NCBI GenBank assembly: GCA_963743785.1
Contig: CAVURD010000034.1
Span: 372,001 to 436,000, forward strand
From: Bog-473 sp963743785
GTDB lineage: Bacteria > Actinomycetota > Acidimicrobiia > Acidimicrobiales > RAAP-2
Length of the DNA: 64,000 nt
Reading direction: 5' to 3'
Position 1 is the stretch's first letter; every line of letters starts with the position of its first letter. Positions 1 through 8,617 of this stretch are shown one piece after another. The notes beneath the pieces were generated by a model. It was given only the letters and a program-made list of their open reading frames with translations. It searched no databases and was not told where the DNA came from. The position numbers and the translations under genes were made by a program.

Positions 1-17
1 AGATGAGGGAGATGTAA

Positions 18-137
18 ATGGACAGAGTCGGGTACGTCTTCCTGGGGGTCATCGCCGTCGGAGTGGTGCTCGGTGTTGTCGTGTTCGTGACCGCATTTCC
101 GGATATCGCGCGGTACCTCAGGATACGGAGGATGTAG
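18..137 (+). CDS. DUF6893-like single-pass membrane micro-protein
   Basis: This 39-residue reading frame runs from an ATG to a TAG five bases before the next start. One hydrophobic helix covers about residues 5-27, followed by a short basic tail that reads PDIARYLRIRRM. That layout (helix, then P-D-x-x-R-Y-L-R-x-x-x-M) is what I recall of the actinobacterial DUF6893 family, which is often found near hydrogenase genes; the match is from memory. The helix and basic tail predict an anchor with the tail in the cytoplasm. It is the first visible member of the plus-strand hydrogenase maturation operon, whose upstream part lies outside the window. Its function is unknown. Confidence 0.65.
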   Translation: MDRVGYVFLGVIAVGVVLGVVVFVTAFPDIARYLRIRRM

Positions 138-141
138 CGGC

Positions 142-658
142 GTGACCCGGTACAGCATTGCGCCCGAGCGTTCTCATGTGTGGATCGATGCCCGTTCAAA
201 CGTGCATCCCATCCACTCCACCACCGATGGGCTGGAGGGTTATGTCGACCTCGAGCTCTCAGCCGAGGGCAACGTGGACACCACCGCCCCGTCGGCCGGC
301 AAGCTGTCCCTGTCGGTGGACCGACTCCGCTCAGGCAACCGGATGGAGGACAGGGAACTGCAAAAGCGGATCGACGCCAGGCGATTCCCCACCATTGACG
401 GGGTGCTGAGCCAGATCAAACCTTCCGATGACGGCGACGGCTACCGGATCGATGGCGACGTCATCTTCCGCGGCGTGTCGCGCCACCACGAGGATGTGAT
501 GCGTATCAGCGTCGTCGACGACCAGACGATCCAGCTGGGCGGGGAGTCCACGTTTCGACATTCGTGAGTTCGGGATGGAGCCACCCCGCATGTTGATGTT
601 GAAGGTCGAGCCAGAGGTGGACATCCGGGTCGAGATCATCGCCGTACGAGAGGCTTAG
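142..658 (+). CDS. YceI-like protein, frameshifted near its C-terminus
   Basis: The GTG start at 142 opens a frame whose body (SHVWIDARSNVHPI, then GKLSLSVDRLRSGN and a GVSRHHEDV segment) resembles the YceI lipocalin-like fold that binds long isoprenoid or amide ligands. No signal peptide is visible, so a cytoplasmic form is likely. The frame stops at 567, but the next frame continues seamlessly with FDIREFGMEPPRMLMLKVEP and ends at 658. The break sits in the TTT run at 553-555, where one T too many explains it. The repaired protein is about 171 residues, normal for the family. It lies between the micro-protein and hypC, which suggests an accessory role in hydrogenase assembly or its quinone environment; that role is inference. 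Confidence 0.75.
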
Positions 659-672
659 GAGCGAGAACCGCC

Positions 673-960
673 ATGTGCCTAGGAATACCAGGTCAGCTGA
701 AGGAAGTCAGCGATGTGAACGAGCACCTGGCGCGCGTGGATGTATCCGGGGTCACCCGGATCATCAATATCGGCCTGCTGGAGGATGAGGGACTCGAGCC
801 CGGCGATTGGGTGCTCATCCATGTGGGGTTCGCCATGTCGAAAATCGATGAAGAGGAGGCAGCCCTCGCCCTGGCCTCCCTGCAGCTCATGGGCCAGGCC
901 TACGACGATGAGCTCGAGGCGTTGTGGTCGTCGACAATTGCCAGTGAAAGCAGAAATTGA
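673..960 (+). CDS. hypC: HypC/HybG/HupF hydrogenase maturation chaperone
   Basis: This 95-residue protein starts MCLGIPGQLKEV, the family hallmark in which Cys2 directly after the initiator Met ligates the iron being loaded. HypC pairs with HypD to carry the Fe(CN)2CO unit and then holds the large-subunit precursor of a [NiFe] hydrogenase. The GDWVLIHVGFAMSKIDEEEA segment at about residues 44-63 is the conserved second half of the OB-like fold. Length is typical (family about 75-100). It is followed after 11 bases by a small gene with a strong AAGGAGGA ribosome site. Confidence 0.95.
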   Translation: MCLGIPGQLKEVSDVNEHLARVDVSGVTRIINIGLLEDEGLEPGDWVLIHVGFAMSKIDEEEAALALASLQLMGQAYDDELEALWSSTIASESRN

Positions 961-971
961 AGGAGGATGAA

Positions 972-1205
972 ATGGGAGTGGTCATCGGAGTTGTGGTCGG
1001 CTACGTGCTCGGAAGTCGCGCTGGATCGGAGGCCTGGCCCGAGATCGAGGAGGCGTGGAAGACCATCGTCGAGTCGGAGGAGGTCAGGGACCTGATCTCA
1101 GGCGGTGTGTCAATCGCCCGCGACCTGCTCGAGCGCCGAAGTGAGCTCATCGCCGGTTTGCTCGGAGTGTCGGATCCGGACGCCAAGCTGCGTCCAGCGG
1201 CATAG
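972..1205 (+). CDS. small glycine-zipper-like protein in the hyp operon
   Basis: I place the start at ATG 972 because AAGGAGGA lies 5-12 bases upstream; a TTG at 957 is the alternative. The 77-residue product begins MGVVIGVVVGYVLGSRAGSE, a Gly-spaced hydrophobic segment, and continues as a charged amphipathic stretch (PEIEEAWKTIVESEEVRDLI) ending near DPDAKLRPAA. The N-terminus could insert in the membrane or form a helical hairpin. Similar short proteins of the type GYVLGARAG are common in actinobacteria, but I know no assigned function. Its location between hypC and hypD suggests co-expression with hydrogenase maturation. Confidence 0.7.
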   Translation: MGVVIGVVVGYVLGSRAGSEAWPEIEEAWKTIVESEEVRDLISGGVSIARDLLERRSELIAGLLGVSDPDAKLRPAA

Positions 1206-1214
1206 GCAGGCACC

Positions 1215-2355
1215 ATGCGCTTCGTCGACGAGTACCGGGACCCCACGGCGGCCAGGGCACTGGTGGCGCAGATCACCGCCTTGGCCGCGGACGATGCGTT
1301 CAAGTTCATGGAAGTGTGCGGTGGGCACACCCACACCATTTACCGGCACGGGATTGAGCATGTGCTGCCGGCCTCGGTCGAGCTGGTGCACGGGCCGGGA
1401 TGCCCGGTCTGTGTCATCCCGATGGGCCGGGTGGACGACGCCATCGCGGTGGCCAAGGTGCCCGGGGTCATCTTCACCTCGTTCGGCGACATGATGCGTG
1501 TCCCGGGCAGCAGCGGAAACCTCCTCAAGGCCAAGGCCGAAGGAGCGGACGTGCGGTTCGTCTACTCACCCTTGGATGCGCTGAAGATCGCCATGGACAA
1601 TCCCGACCGGGACGTCGTGTTCTTCGCCGTCGGGTTCGAGACAACGGCACCGTCGACCGCGTTGACCCTTCTCCAGGCCAAGGCCAAGGCCGTCACGAAT
1701 TTCACGGTGTTCTCCAACCACGTCACGATCGTCCCGCCCCTCAAGGCCATTCTCGAGTCACCCGACCTGCGTCTCAACGGGTTTCTCGGACCGGGCCACG
1801 TCTCGACGGTCGTGGGCCAACGCCCGTACCGTTTCGTACCCGGCCGAGCATGGCCTGCCCCTGGTCACCGCCGGGTTCGAGCCACTCGACATCCTGCACG
1901 CCATTTCCATGCTGCTCACCCAAATCAGGGAGGGCCGTTGCGAGGTCGAGAACCAGTACTCGCGGGTTGTCCGCGAGGACGGCAATCCCCGTGCCCTGGC
2001 TGTCCTGGCCGAAGTGTTCGAGCTACGACCCCATTTCGAGTGGCGGGGCCTCGGCTTCATTTCCCAGAGCGGCCTCAAATTGCGGCCGGAGTTCGCCGCG
2101 TTCGACGCCGAGCTGCGCTACGAGATTCCCGGCGTCCGGGTGGCGGACCCCAAGGCCTGCCAGTGCGGCGAGGTGCTCAAGGGTGTCATCAAGCCCTGGG
2201 AATGCAAGGTGTTCGGAACGGCCTGCACGCCCGAGACTCCCATCGGGACCTGCATGGTTTCTTCGGAAGGTGCCTGTGCGGCCTACTACAACTTCGGGCG
2301 GATGCACCGCGAAGCCGCCGTGACCCTGGGACGGCGCAGCAAGCAGACCGCATGA
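1215..2355 (+). CDS. hypD: HypD hydrogenase maturation protein, one frameshift
   Basis: HypD is the Fe-S scaffold that, with HypC, assembles the Fe(CN)2CO cofactor. The start MRFVDEYRDP is followed by FMEVCGGHTHTIYRHG with the key Cys35 and by HGPGCPVCVIP with Cys63 and Cys66. The C-terminal half carries the cluster cysteines in KACQCGEVLKG, WECKVFGTACTPE and GTCMVSSEGAC. The first frame is correct up to QRPYRFVP; the second resumes at AEHGLPLVTAGFEPLDILHA. One surplus C in the CCC at 1839-1841 accounts exactly for the shift, since the span is 380 codons plus one base. Repaired length is about 379 residues, normal for HypD. The stop overlaps the hypF start by ATGA. Confidence 0.93.
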
Positions 2356-4685
2356 CCTCGCTGGCCCAGTCGGACACCTCGGCGCTGGTGCGGTGTCGGA
2401 TCCGGGTGTGGGGCGTCGTCCAGGGAGTGGGTTTCCGACCGTTCGTGCACCGATTAGCCGCCGAATTGGGCCTGGCCGGGCATGTGGGGAACGACACCGA
2501 GGGTGTCTTCGTGGAAGTCGAGGGCTCGACGGCGCAGATAGGTCAGTTCGAGGCGCGCCTCAGCGCCGACGGCGCCTCCACTCGCCCGGATATTCGGCAT
2601 CGAGTCAGAACGGGTCGCTGTCCTGCACGAGCACGGCTTTCGGATCGTCGAAAGCCACGCCGGGAGCCCCGTTCGGACATTTGTCTCGCCCGACGTCGCC
2701 GTCTGTGACGACTGCCTGGCCGAGATGTTCGATCCCGGCGACCGTCGTTCTCGCTACCCCTTCATCAACTGCACGAATTGTGGGCCTCGATTCACCATCA
2801 CGCTTCGCCTCCCCTACGACCGGCCCAACACGACCATGCGCGAGTTCGATCTGTGCGCCGACTGCAGCGCCGAGTATCACGATCCGGCCGACCGCCGCTT
2901 CCATGCGCAGCCGTTGGCCTGCGCCCAGTGCGGCCCACGGATCTGGTTCGAGGACCCCGGGGGGACCGTCGAGGGCACCGACGCGGCCATTGCCGCCACG
3001 CAGGCGTCGCTGGCCCGCGGGGAGATCGTCGCCATCAAGGGGCTCGGCGGCTATCACCTGGCCTGCGACGCCACATCACCGGCGGCCATCGGCACGTTGC
3101 GGCGGCGGAAACAACGGATGGACAAGCCCCTGGCGGTCATGGTGCCCAACCTGGACGTGGCGCGCACCCTGGCCCACCTCGATCCGGCCGAGGCCGCTGC
3201 TCCTGACCGGTCCCGAGCGTCCGATCGTGCTGGTGGGTCGGCGTCCGGGCACACCGCTGAATGAGCAGGTCGCGCCCCACAATCCCCATATCGGCCTGCT
3301 CTTGCCTTACACGCCACTGCATCACCTGCTGTTCCGCGATGTGCCGGGGGTGCACGCGCCGGTTCCCACCATGGTGGTGATGACCAGCGGGAACCTCACC
3401 GACGAGCCCATCTGTTACGACGACGCCGACGCCCGGGCGCGACTGGGCCGGATCGCCGACTCGTGGTTGATCCATGACCGACCCATCCACGTGCCCTGCG
3501 ATGACTCCGTGCTGCGGATCGCCGATGGTGAGGAACTGCCGATCCGCCGCTCGCGGGGGTACGCGCCCCTCCCGGTCCAGATGCCGTTCGAGCTGACCCC
3601 GACGTTGGCCACGGGTGGTGAGCTCAAGAACACCTTCTGCCTCGCTTCGGGCCGCCACGCCTGGGTCAGCCAGCACATCGGCGACATGGGCAGCCTCGAG
3701 ACGTTGGCCGCCTTCGAGCGGTCCATCGGGCAATTCGGCGAGATGTACCAGGTGGCGGCCCAGGGGGTCGTCGCCGACGCCCACCCCGGCTACCAGAGCC
3801 GACGCTGGGCCGATGACCGCTCGGGCCGGCCGGTCGAGCTGGTCCAGCACCACCATGCGCACATCGCGTCGGTGATGGCCGAGCACGCCGTGGAGGCGGG
3901 TGAGCGGGTCATCGGCTTCGCCTTCGACGGCACCGGCTACGGCTCCGACGGAGCCATCTGGGGTGGAGAGGTCCTGATCGCCGGCTACGACGGGTTCGAA
4001 CGCCGCGCCCATCTGCGCTATGTGCCGCTGCCCGGCGGCGACGCCGCCGTTCGTCGCCCCTATCGCGCCGCGCTGGCCCACCTGTGGGCGGTCGGCATGG
4101 CGTGGACGCCTGACCTCCCGCCGGTGCAGTGCGCCTCGGCCGACGAGGTGGCCGTGCTGCAGCGCCAACTCGAGCGCGACGTCTTGTGCGTCCCGACGTC
4201 GAGCATGGGCCGGCTCTTCGACGCGGTGAGCTCACTGCTGGGCGTGCGCCATCTCGCCACCTACGAGGCCCAAGCCGCCATCGAGCTCGAGTGGATCGCC
4301 GCTTCGCATGTGGACGACGCCCGGGACTACCGATTCGACGCCAGCGGTGGAGATGTCGATCCCGCCCCGGTGCTGGGCGCCATGGTCGACGACCTGCGCC
4401 ATGGCTGCCCCACCGGCCCCATGGCGGCGGGATTCCATGTGGCGGTGGCCCGCCTCATCGCCGAGCAGGCCGAAGCGCTGCACCAGGAGACCGGCATCGC
4501 CCGGGTAGCGCTGAGCGGCGGCGTCTTCCAGAACGTCCTTCTTCTGCGCCTGGCCCGGACTGCGCTGAGGGCCCGCGGCCTGTCGGTGCTCACCCATCGG
4601 GTGGTCCCCCCCAACGACGGTGGGTTGGCACTCGGGCAGGCCGCCGTCGGCCGGCGGCGCGGACCACGCTCGGGCGGGTGCATGA
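2352..4685 (+). CDS. hypF: HypF carbamoyltransferase, two or three frameshifts
   Basis: HypF makes the thiocarbamate on HypE that becomes the cyanide ligands. Domains appear in order: acylphosphatase (RVWGVVQGVGFRPFV), two zinc fingers (CDDCLAEM...CTNCG and CADCSAEY...CAQCG), a YrdC-like domain (GEIVAIKGLGGYHLAC), and a Kae1-like carbamoyltransferase (HHHAHIASVMAEH, FAFDGTGYGSDGAIWGGE, VALSGGVFQN). The reading frame changes near 2570-2580 and near 3193-3205, each by one surplus base. A third shift near the end would give the natural stop TGA 4683-4685 overlapping the next ATG at 4682. Read literally, hypF instead runs on in frame into the next gene, so a fusion cannot be excluded. Repaired length is about 777 residues, normal for HypF. 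Confidence 0.92.
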
Positions 4686-5414
4686 TGGCCGTGATGGACT
4701 CGCCCCCACGCCCGGTGGTAAGCGGACCGGCCGAGGATCTGGCGGCGGCCGCCCTGACCCTGGCCCGTCGATTCGCCGCCGGCGCCACCATGTGGTGCGT
4801 GTCTCCGGAGTGGCCGGCTCATGGTCGCCACGTGGCCGTCGAGTTCGTCCACCCGGTCATCGTCGGCAAGAAGGCCCTCCCGGCCGTCAGCGTCGGAGGG
4901 GTCGACGTGGTCAACGCCGTTCGGCTGCTGGCTCGACCGGGGGACGTCCTGCTCGCGGTGAGCTCGGCCGACGATCCGGCCACGGCTGACCTCATGGGCC
5001 GGGCCGAAGCCTGGGGGATGACCCGGCTCTGGCTGGGGTCGGGACACCGGCCCTCGAGTGGGCGGGCCGAGCACGTGGTCTGGCTGGACGGCGACGATCC
5101 GGCCCTGGCTTCGCGCTCGGGCGACATGGTGCTGCTCTACCATCTCCTGTGGGAGCTCACCCATGTGGTGTTCGAACACCCCGGCCTCCTCGTGACCGAA
5201 CCGGAGTGCACCGATGAGGTCTGTGTCACGTGTTCGGACGAAGGCCGGGTGGCCGAGGTCCGTGCCGTCCACGGTGGCGGCCTGGTCGACGTCGTGGTCA
5301 AGGGTGCCACCGAGACCATCGACGCCACTCTGGTCGCAACCGGTGGCTCCGGGTGATCTTCTGTTGGTCCACGCCGGCGTCGCCCTGACCACGTTGTCGG
5401 ACCAGCGACCATGA
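4682..5414 (+). CDS. SIS-like domain fused to a HypC/HupF-like tail
   Basis: The N-terminal two thirds resemble a degenerate SIS phosphosugar-binding fold: GDVLLAVSSADDPATADLM, then a GMTRLWLG strand and a nucleotide-type ADxVVWL segment. The C-terminal part looks like an extended HypC/HupF domain (CTDEVCVTCSDEGRVAEV, then GDLLLVHAGVALTTL). The first frame stops at 5356; the GDLLLVHAG ending is in another frame, so one base is missing near 5331-5342. The stop at 5414 overlaps the ATG of the next gene. It lacks the Met-Cys N-terminus of true HypC, so it cannot bind iron in the same way. Similar HupF-annotated proteins sit in actinobacterial hyp operons; the function is unknown. Confidence 0.7.
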
Positions 5415-6070
5415 GCGGTGAGCCGACAGGCTTCCTCTACCCGTTCATCGAATCAGAGGAACGGAACAGCGCAAGCCTGCTGGTCGACCTGGCTGGTTCG
5501 GCGCGGGACAAGATCACCGACAGCCGAGCGCTCCGGACTGCCACCCTCCAACGGTGCGGCGAGGCACTGGAAGCTGCCGCCACCGCGATGGCGGCCCGTT
5601 TCCGGCGGGGTGGGCGGCTCTTCGCATTCGGCAATGGCGGGAGCGCCACCGACGCCGAGGGCGCGGTCGATCTCTTTCGCCGCCCCCCGCATGGACGGCC
5701 CCTACCGGCCATGTCCCTGGTGGACGACCGCGCCGTGCTGACCGCGCTGGCCAACGATGTCGGCTTTGACCTGGTGTTCTCCCGACAGATCATCGCCCAC
5801 GCCAGGGCCGGTGACATCGCCGTCGGGTTCTCCACCAGCGGCGATTCGGTCAATGTGCTCCGTGGGCTGGAAGAGTGCTCCCGCCGCGAGCTGCTCACCA
5901 TCGGCCTCAGCGGGTACGAGGGTGGCGCCATGGCGGCCAGCCCGGCCATCGCCCACTGTCTGGTCGTACGCTCCGAGAGCGTCCATCGGATCCAGGAGGC
6001 CCAGAACGCCTTGCTCCTGCAGTTGTGGACCCTGGTGCAGGCCGGACTGGACGAAGGAGGGCGGCTGTGA
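5411..6070 (+). CDS. SIS-domain protein, phosphoheptose-isomerase (GmhA) type
   Basis: This 219-residue protein has the SIS fold with FAFGNGGSATDAEGAVDLF at about residues 71-89 and the phosphate-binding FSTSGDSVNVLRGLEE near residue 138, both typical of GmhA/DiaA-like sedoheptulose-7-phosphate isomerases. There are no other heptose or LPS genes here, so classical heptose synthesis is unlikely. Its ATGA overlaps with the upstream SIS/HypC-like gene and with hypE (GTGA) show it is translationally coupled to hydrogenase maturation. Its operon partner also has an SIS-like domain, so the two may form a heterodimer. The substrate is unknown. Confidence 0.85.
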   Translation: MSGEPTGFLYPFIESEERNSASLLVDLAGSARDKITDSRALRTATLQRCGEALEAAATAMAARFRRGGRLFAFGNGGSATDAEGAVDLFRRPPHGRPLPAMSLVDDRAVLTALANDVGFDLVFSRQIIAHARAGDIAVGFSTSGDSVNVLRGLEECSRRELLTIGLSGYEGGAMAASPAIAHCLVVRSESVHRIQEAQNALLLQLWTLVQAGLDEGGRL

Positions 6071-7170
6071 CACGCACGGCACACGAGACGGGCTCCGCCG
6101 GCCGGGAGGCCGTTGTCTTCGAACGCATCGAGGCGTTTCGCCGTCGCCGACCCCGGTTGCTCGACGAGGTCGTCACCTTGGCCCACGGCGCCGGCGGCAA
6201 AGCCTCGGCCGCCTTGCTCGATGCCGTGTTCCTTCCCGCCTTCGCCGGTGACACCTCGGCGCCGCAGACCGATGCCGCGGTCGTGACGCTCCCCTCAGGC
6301 GAGAGCCTGGCCTTCAGCACCGACTCCTACGTCGTCAAGCCCCTCCGGTTCCCCGGTGGCTCGGTCGGCCACCTGGCGGTGCACGGTACGGTGAACGACC
6401 TGGCCATGATGGGCGCGCGCCCGCTGGCCCTCTCGGCGGCTTTTGTGCTCGAAGAAGGCTTCGCCATCGATGCCCTCAGAGAAATCGTGGCCGACATGGC
6501 CGAGGCTGCGGCCGCCGCCGGGGTGTCGATCGTGACGGGTGACACCAAAGTCGTCGACCGCGGCGCGGCGGACGGCATGTACATCTCCACCGCCGGCGTG
6601 GGTCTGATTCCGGCCGGTCGCGTGCTCTCGGCGGAGCGGGTGAGGGACGGTGACGTGGTGCTCTCGTCAGGCACGATCGGTGATCACGGTACGGCCGTCA
6701 TGCTGGCCCGTGGCGATCTGGCCTTGGAAGCCGACATCGTCTCGGACACGGCACCACTCAACGACCTGATGGACTGCCTGTTGGCCGCCGCCCCGTCCAC
6801 CCGTTGGCTGCGCGACTCCACCCGGGGCGGGGTGGGCACGGTCTGCAACGAATTGGCCCGGGACAGCAACCTCACCGTCGTGTTGGACGAGACCGCCCTT
6901 CCCGTGCGTCCCGCCGTGGCGGCCGCATGCGAACTGCTCGGCATCGACCCGCTCTACGTGGCCAACGAGGGAAAACTCGTGGCGGTGGTCGACCCGAACG
7001 AAGCCGAGGCGGCCCTCGCGGCCATGCGAGCGCATCCCCGAGGCGTCGACGCCGTGCAGATCGGCGAGATCCGCTCGGAGCCTCCGGGCATTGTCGTGCT
7101 CCTCACCACACTCGGCGGCACCCGTATCGTCGACATGCTGGTGGGCGACCCGCTCCCCCGCATCTGCTGA
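6067..7170 (+). CDS. hypE: HypE carbamoyl dehydratase for hydrogenase cyanide ligands
   Basis: The GTG at 6067 overlaps the previous TGA and gives 367 residues, matching the family. HypE is an AIR-synthase/PurM-like enzyme that converts a C-terminal thiocarbamate to thiocyanate with ATP and hands cyanide to HypCD. Visible marks are LAHGAGGKASAALLD near residues 37-51, the FSTDSYVVKPLRFPGG segment, VHGTVNDLAMMGARPL, and the invariant C-terminus PRIC whose last Cys carries the ligand. The gene is intact, unlike hypD and hypF upstream. It ends the operon; the next gene converges from the minus strand after about 220 bases, in which I see no clear terminator. Confidence 0.96.
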   Translation: MTRTAHETGSAGREAVVFERIEAFRRRRPRLLDEVVTLAHGAGGKASAALLDAVFLPAFAGDTSAPQTDAAVVTLPSGESLAFSTDSYVVKPLRFPGGSVGHLAVHGTVNDLAMMGARPLALSAAFVLEEGFAIDALREIVADMAEAAAAAGVSIVTGDTKVVDRGAADGMYISTAGVGLIPAGRVLSAERVRDGDVVLSSGTIGDHGTAVMLARGDLALEADIVSDTAPLNDLMDCLLAAAPSTRWLRDSTRGGVGTVCNELARDSNLTVVLDETALPVRPAVAAACELLGIDPLYVANEGKLVAVVDPNEAEAALAAMRAHPRGVDAVQIGEIRSEPPGIVVLLTTLGGTRIVDMLVGDPLPRIC

Positions 7171-7391
7171 CACGCCTCCAGCCCCGTGCAGCCAGGATGG
7201 CGGACGGGGCCATCGTCGGTGTCGGGCAGCTGAGTGCTTTGGCGGGGACGCTTGGCTGTCCGTCAGCTATGGCGAGATCGACCTTGGCGGTCCATTTCGT
7301 TAGCAACAATGTCCATGTGCCGGACCTTCCGCGCACTCCTCATTCCCCGTTGGGCAGGTGGCACAGCCACTCACCTTCAGTCCGAACCGGC

Positions 7392-7778
7392 TCAAGAGAC
7401 TTTGATCGTCCCCATCATGTACTGATGGATATTGCAGATGTACTGGTAGGTGCCAGGCTTGGTAGGTGCCGTGAACGTCTTGGTCTGGTTGTGGGAGATA
7501 TTGCCCGTGTTGAACCCGCCCGGGCCCGACGCGGTCAACGTGTGAGTGGCCGAGTCCTTGTTCGTGACGCTGATGGTGGCTCCAGGCTTGACCGTCATGC
7601 TCATGGGGCTGAACATGAAATTCGAGATGGTGATGGACGTCCCCGTTGACGAGCCGGAGGAGACCGACGAACCCGACGAACCCGGTCCGGCGGATTCGCC
7701 GCCCCCTCCAAAGGCGACGAAGAGGAGGGCGCCTGCCAACACCAGGACGCCGGTTCCAATTCGCACTCGCCGCAGCAT
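7392..7778 (-). CDS. membrane-anchored or exported cupredoxin
   Basis: The protein has 128 residues: an N-terminal hydrophobic segment (residues 8-23) after three arginines, a Gly/Ser-rich linker (24-48) and a plastocyanin-like domain. Type-1 copper ligands are visible as His79 (SATHT) and the C-terminal Cys115-x2-His118-x2-Met121, the spacing seen in amicyanin and azurin-like proteins. No lipobox Cys is present, so it is probably anchored by the helix or released after cleavage. It is the last gene of a minus-strand operon with two ferritin-like exported proteins, five bases downstream of the first of these. A role in electron transfer to or from those proteins is inferred from position only. 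Confidence 0.88.
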   Translation of the reverse strand: MLRRVRIGTGVLVLAGALLFVAFGGGGESAGPGSSGSSVSSGSSTGTSITISNFMFSPMSMTVKPGATISVTNKDSATHTLTASGPGGFNTGNISHNQTKTFTAPTKPGTYQYICNIHQYMMGTIKVS

Positions 7779-7783
7779 TGTGA

Positions 7784-8617
7784 TTACACCGCCATTGAGG
7801 TCGGGTTGAAGGCCACCGGAGTACCCGCGGACGTCTGGGCTCCAGGGTACTCACCGAGCACGTAGTAGAGGATGGCAATGTGCTGCATCTCCACCGGCTG
7901 GATGGAGGACGAGAGCCCGATCGCCGCCGAACTCTTCAACATGGACGTCTCAGCCTGGTAGGTCTGGGCGGCGACGGTCTCCAAGGTGAGGGCCAACTGG
8001 GCCAGCCCCGCGATGTCAGTGACCTTGGCGAAGTCGGCCTGAATGGTCGGGGTGAGTGGCGGATACGTCACCGTCACCTTCTGTTTGCCCGCTCCGGCCA
8101 ACACGCTGTTCCAGGCTGCCGCGTGCTGGGTGTGTTGGCCCTTGACCGTGGTGGCGAACTGCGCCACCGCCGGGGGTACCGTGCCCAACTTTCCAGCCGT
8201 CGCGGCGCTGAGGCCGGCCGTGTAGGCAAAGACGGCCAGGTTCTCGAGGCTGGCCGCCACCGCGGCCACGGCCAGGTCACCTTTGAGGTTGGCCGGGGGG
8301 AAGGCGGCGTCGAGGGAATGAAGTCGCGACGCTGACCCGTCCGCCCGTGAGGCCGCGGCAGCCAAGCTCGGAGCCGCACCCATCGCGAGGAGAGCGGCGC
8401 CACCAGCGAAGGCTGCACCGGTCCCAATCAGGAAGGTCCGACGGCTGTTCGACTTGGGCCCAGGGGCCTCGCCCATGTGCTCGATCATCTCTGACACTCC
8501 GGCCTCCATGGCCGGCATGCCGACGTCATGGTGGAGCTGGTCAAGATCGCTGGTCATGGAGACCAGTTCAGACTCGGTACCGCGAAAGCCCTTCGTGGAC
8601 TTGGATTTCTTACTCAC
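7784..8617 (-). CDS. ferritin-like exported protein with Tat signal
   Basis: The 277-residue protein carries an internal twin-arginine signal, SRRTFLIG at residues 58-65, followed by a hydrophobic stretch ending at an ALA-rich cleavage region near residue 90. The mature part has four predicted helices with candidate metal ligands Glu125 (SLENLAVFAY), His162 and His165 (GQHTQH), Glu213 (TLETVAAQTY) and Glu243/His246 (EMQH). This resembles ferritin-like families such as Ferritin_2, but helix 2 carries HxxH instead of the common ExxH. A charged N-terminal extension of about 57 residues precedes the Tat motif. It overlaps the upstream ferritin-like gene by four bases and sits beside tatA/tatBC, which fits its export route. 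Confidence 0.85.
   Translation of the reverse strand: MSKKSKSTKGFRGTESELVSMTSDLDQLHHDVGMPAMEAGVSEMIEHMGEAPGPKSNSRRTFLIGTGAAFAGGAALLAMGAAPSLAAAASRADGSASRLHSLDAAFPPANLKGDLAVAAVAASLENLAVFAYTAGLSAATAGKLGTVPPAVAQFATTVKGQHTQHAAAWNSVLAGAGKQKVTVTYPPLTPTIQADFAKVTDIAGLAQLALTLETVAAQTYQAETSMLKSSAAIGLSSSIQPVEMQHIAILYYVLGEYPGAQTSAGTPVAFNPTSMAV

Noticed and set aside
4600..4760. A true HypF fusion with the SIS/HypC-like protein
   Set aside because: The literal frame runs through, but an alternative frame gives a HypF-like ending with TGA overlapping the next ATG (ATGA), as in the rest of the operon. Nearby frame breaks make a missed stop more likely.
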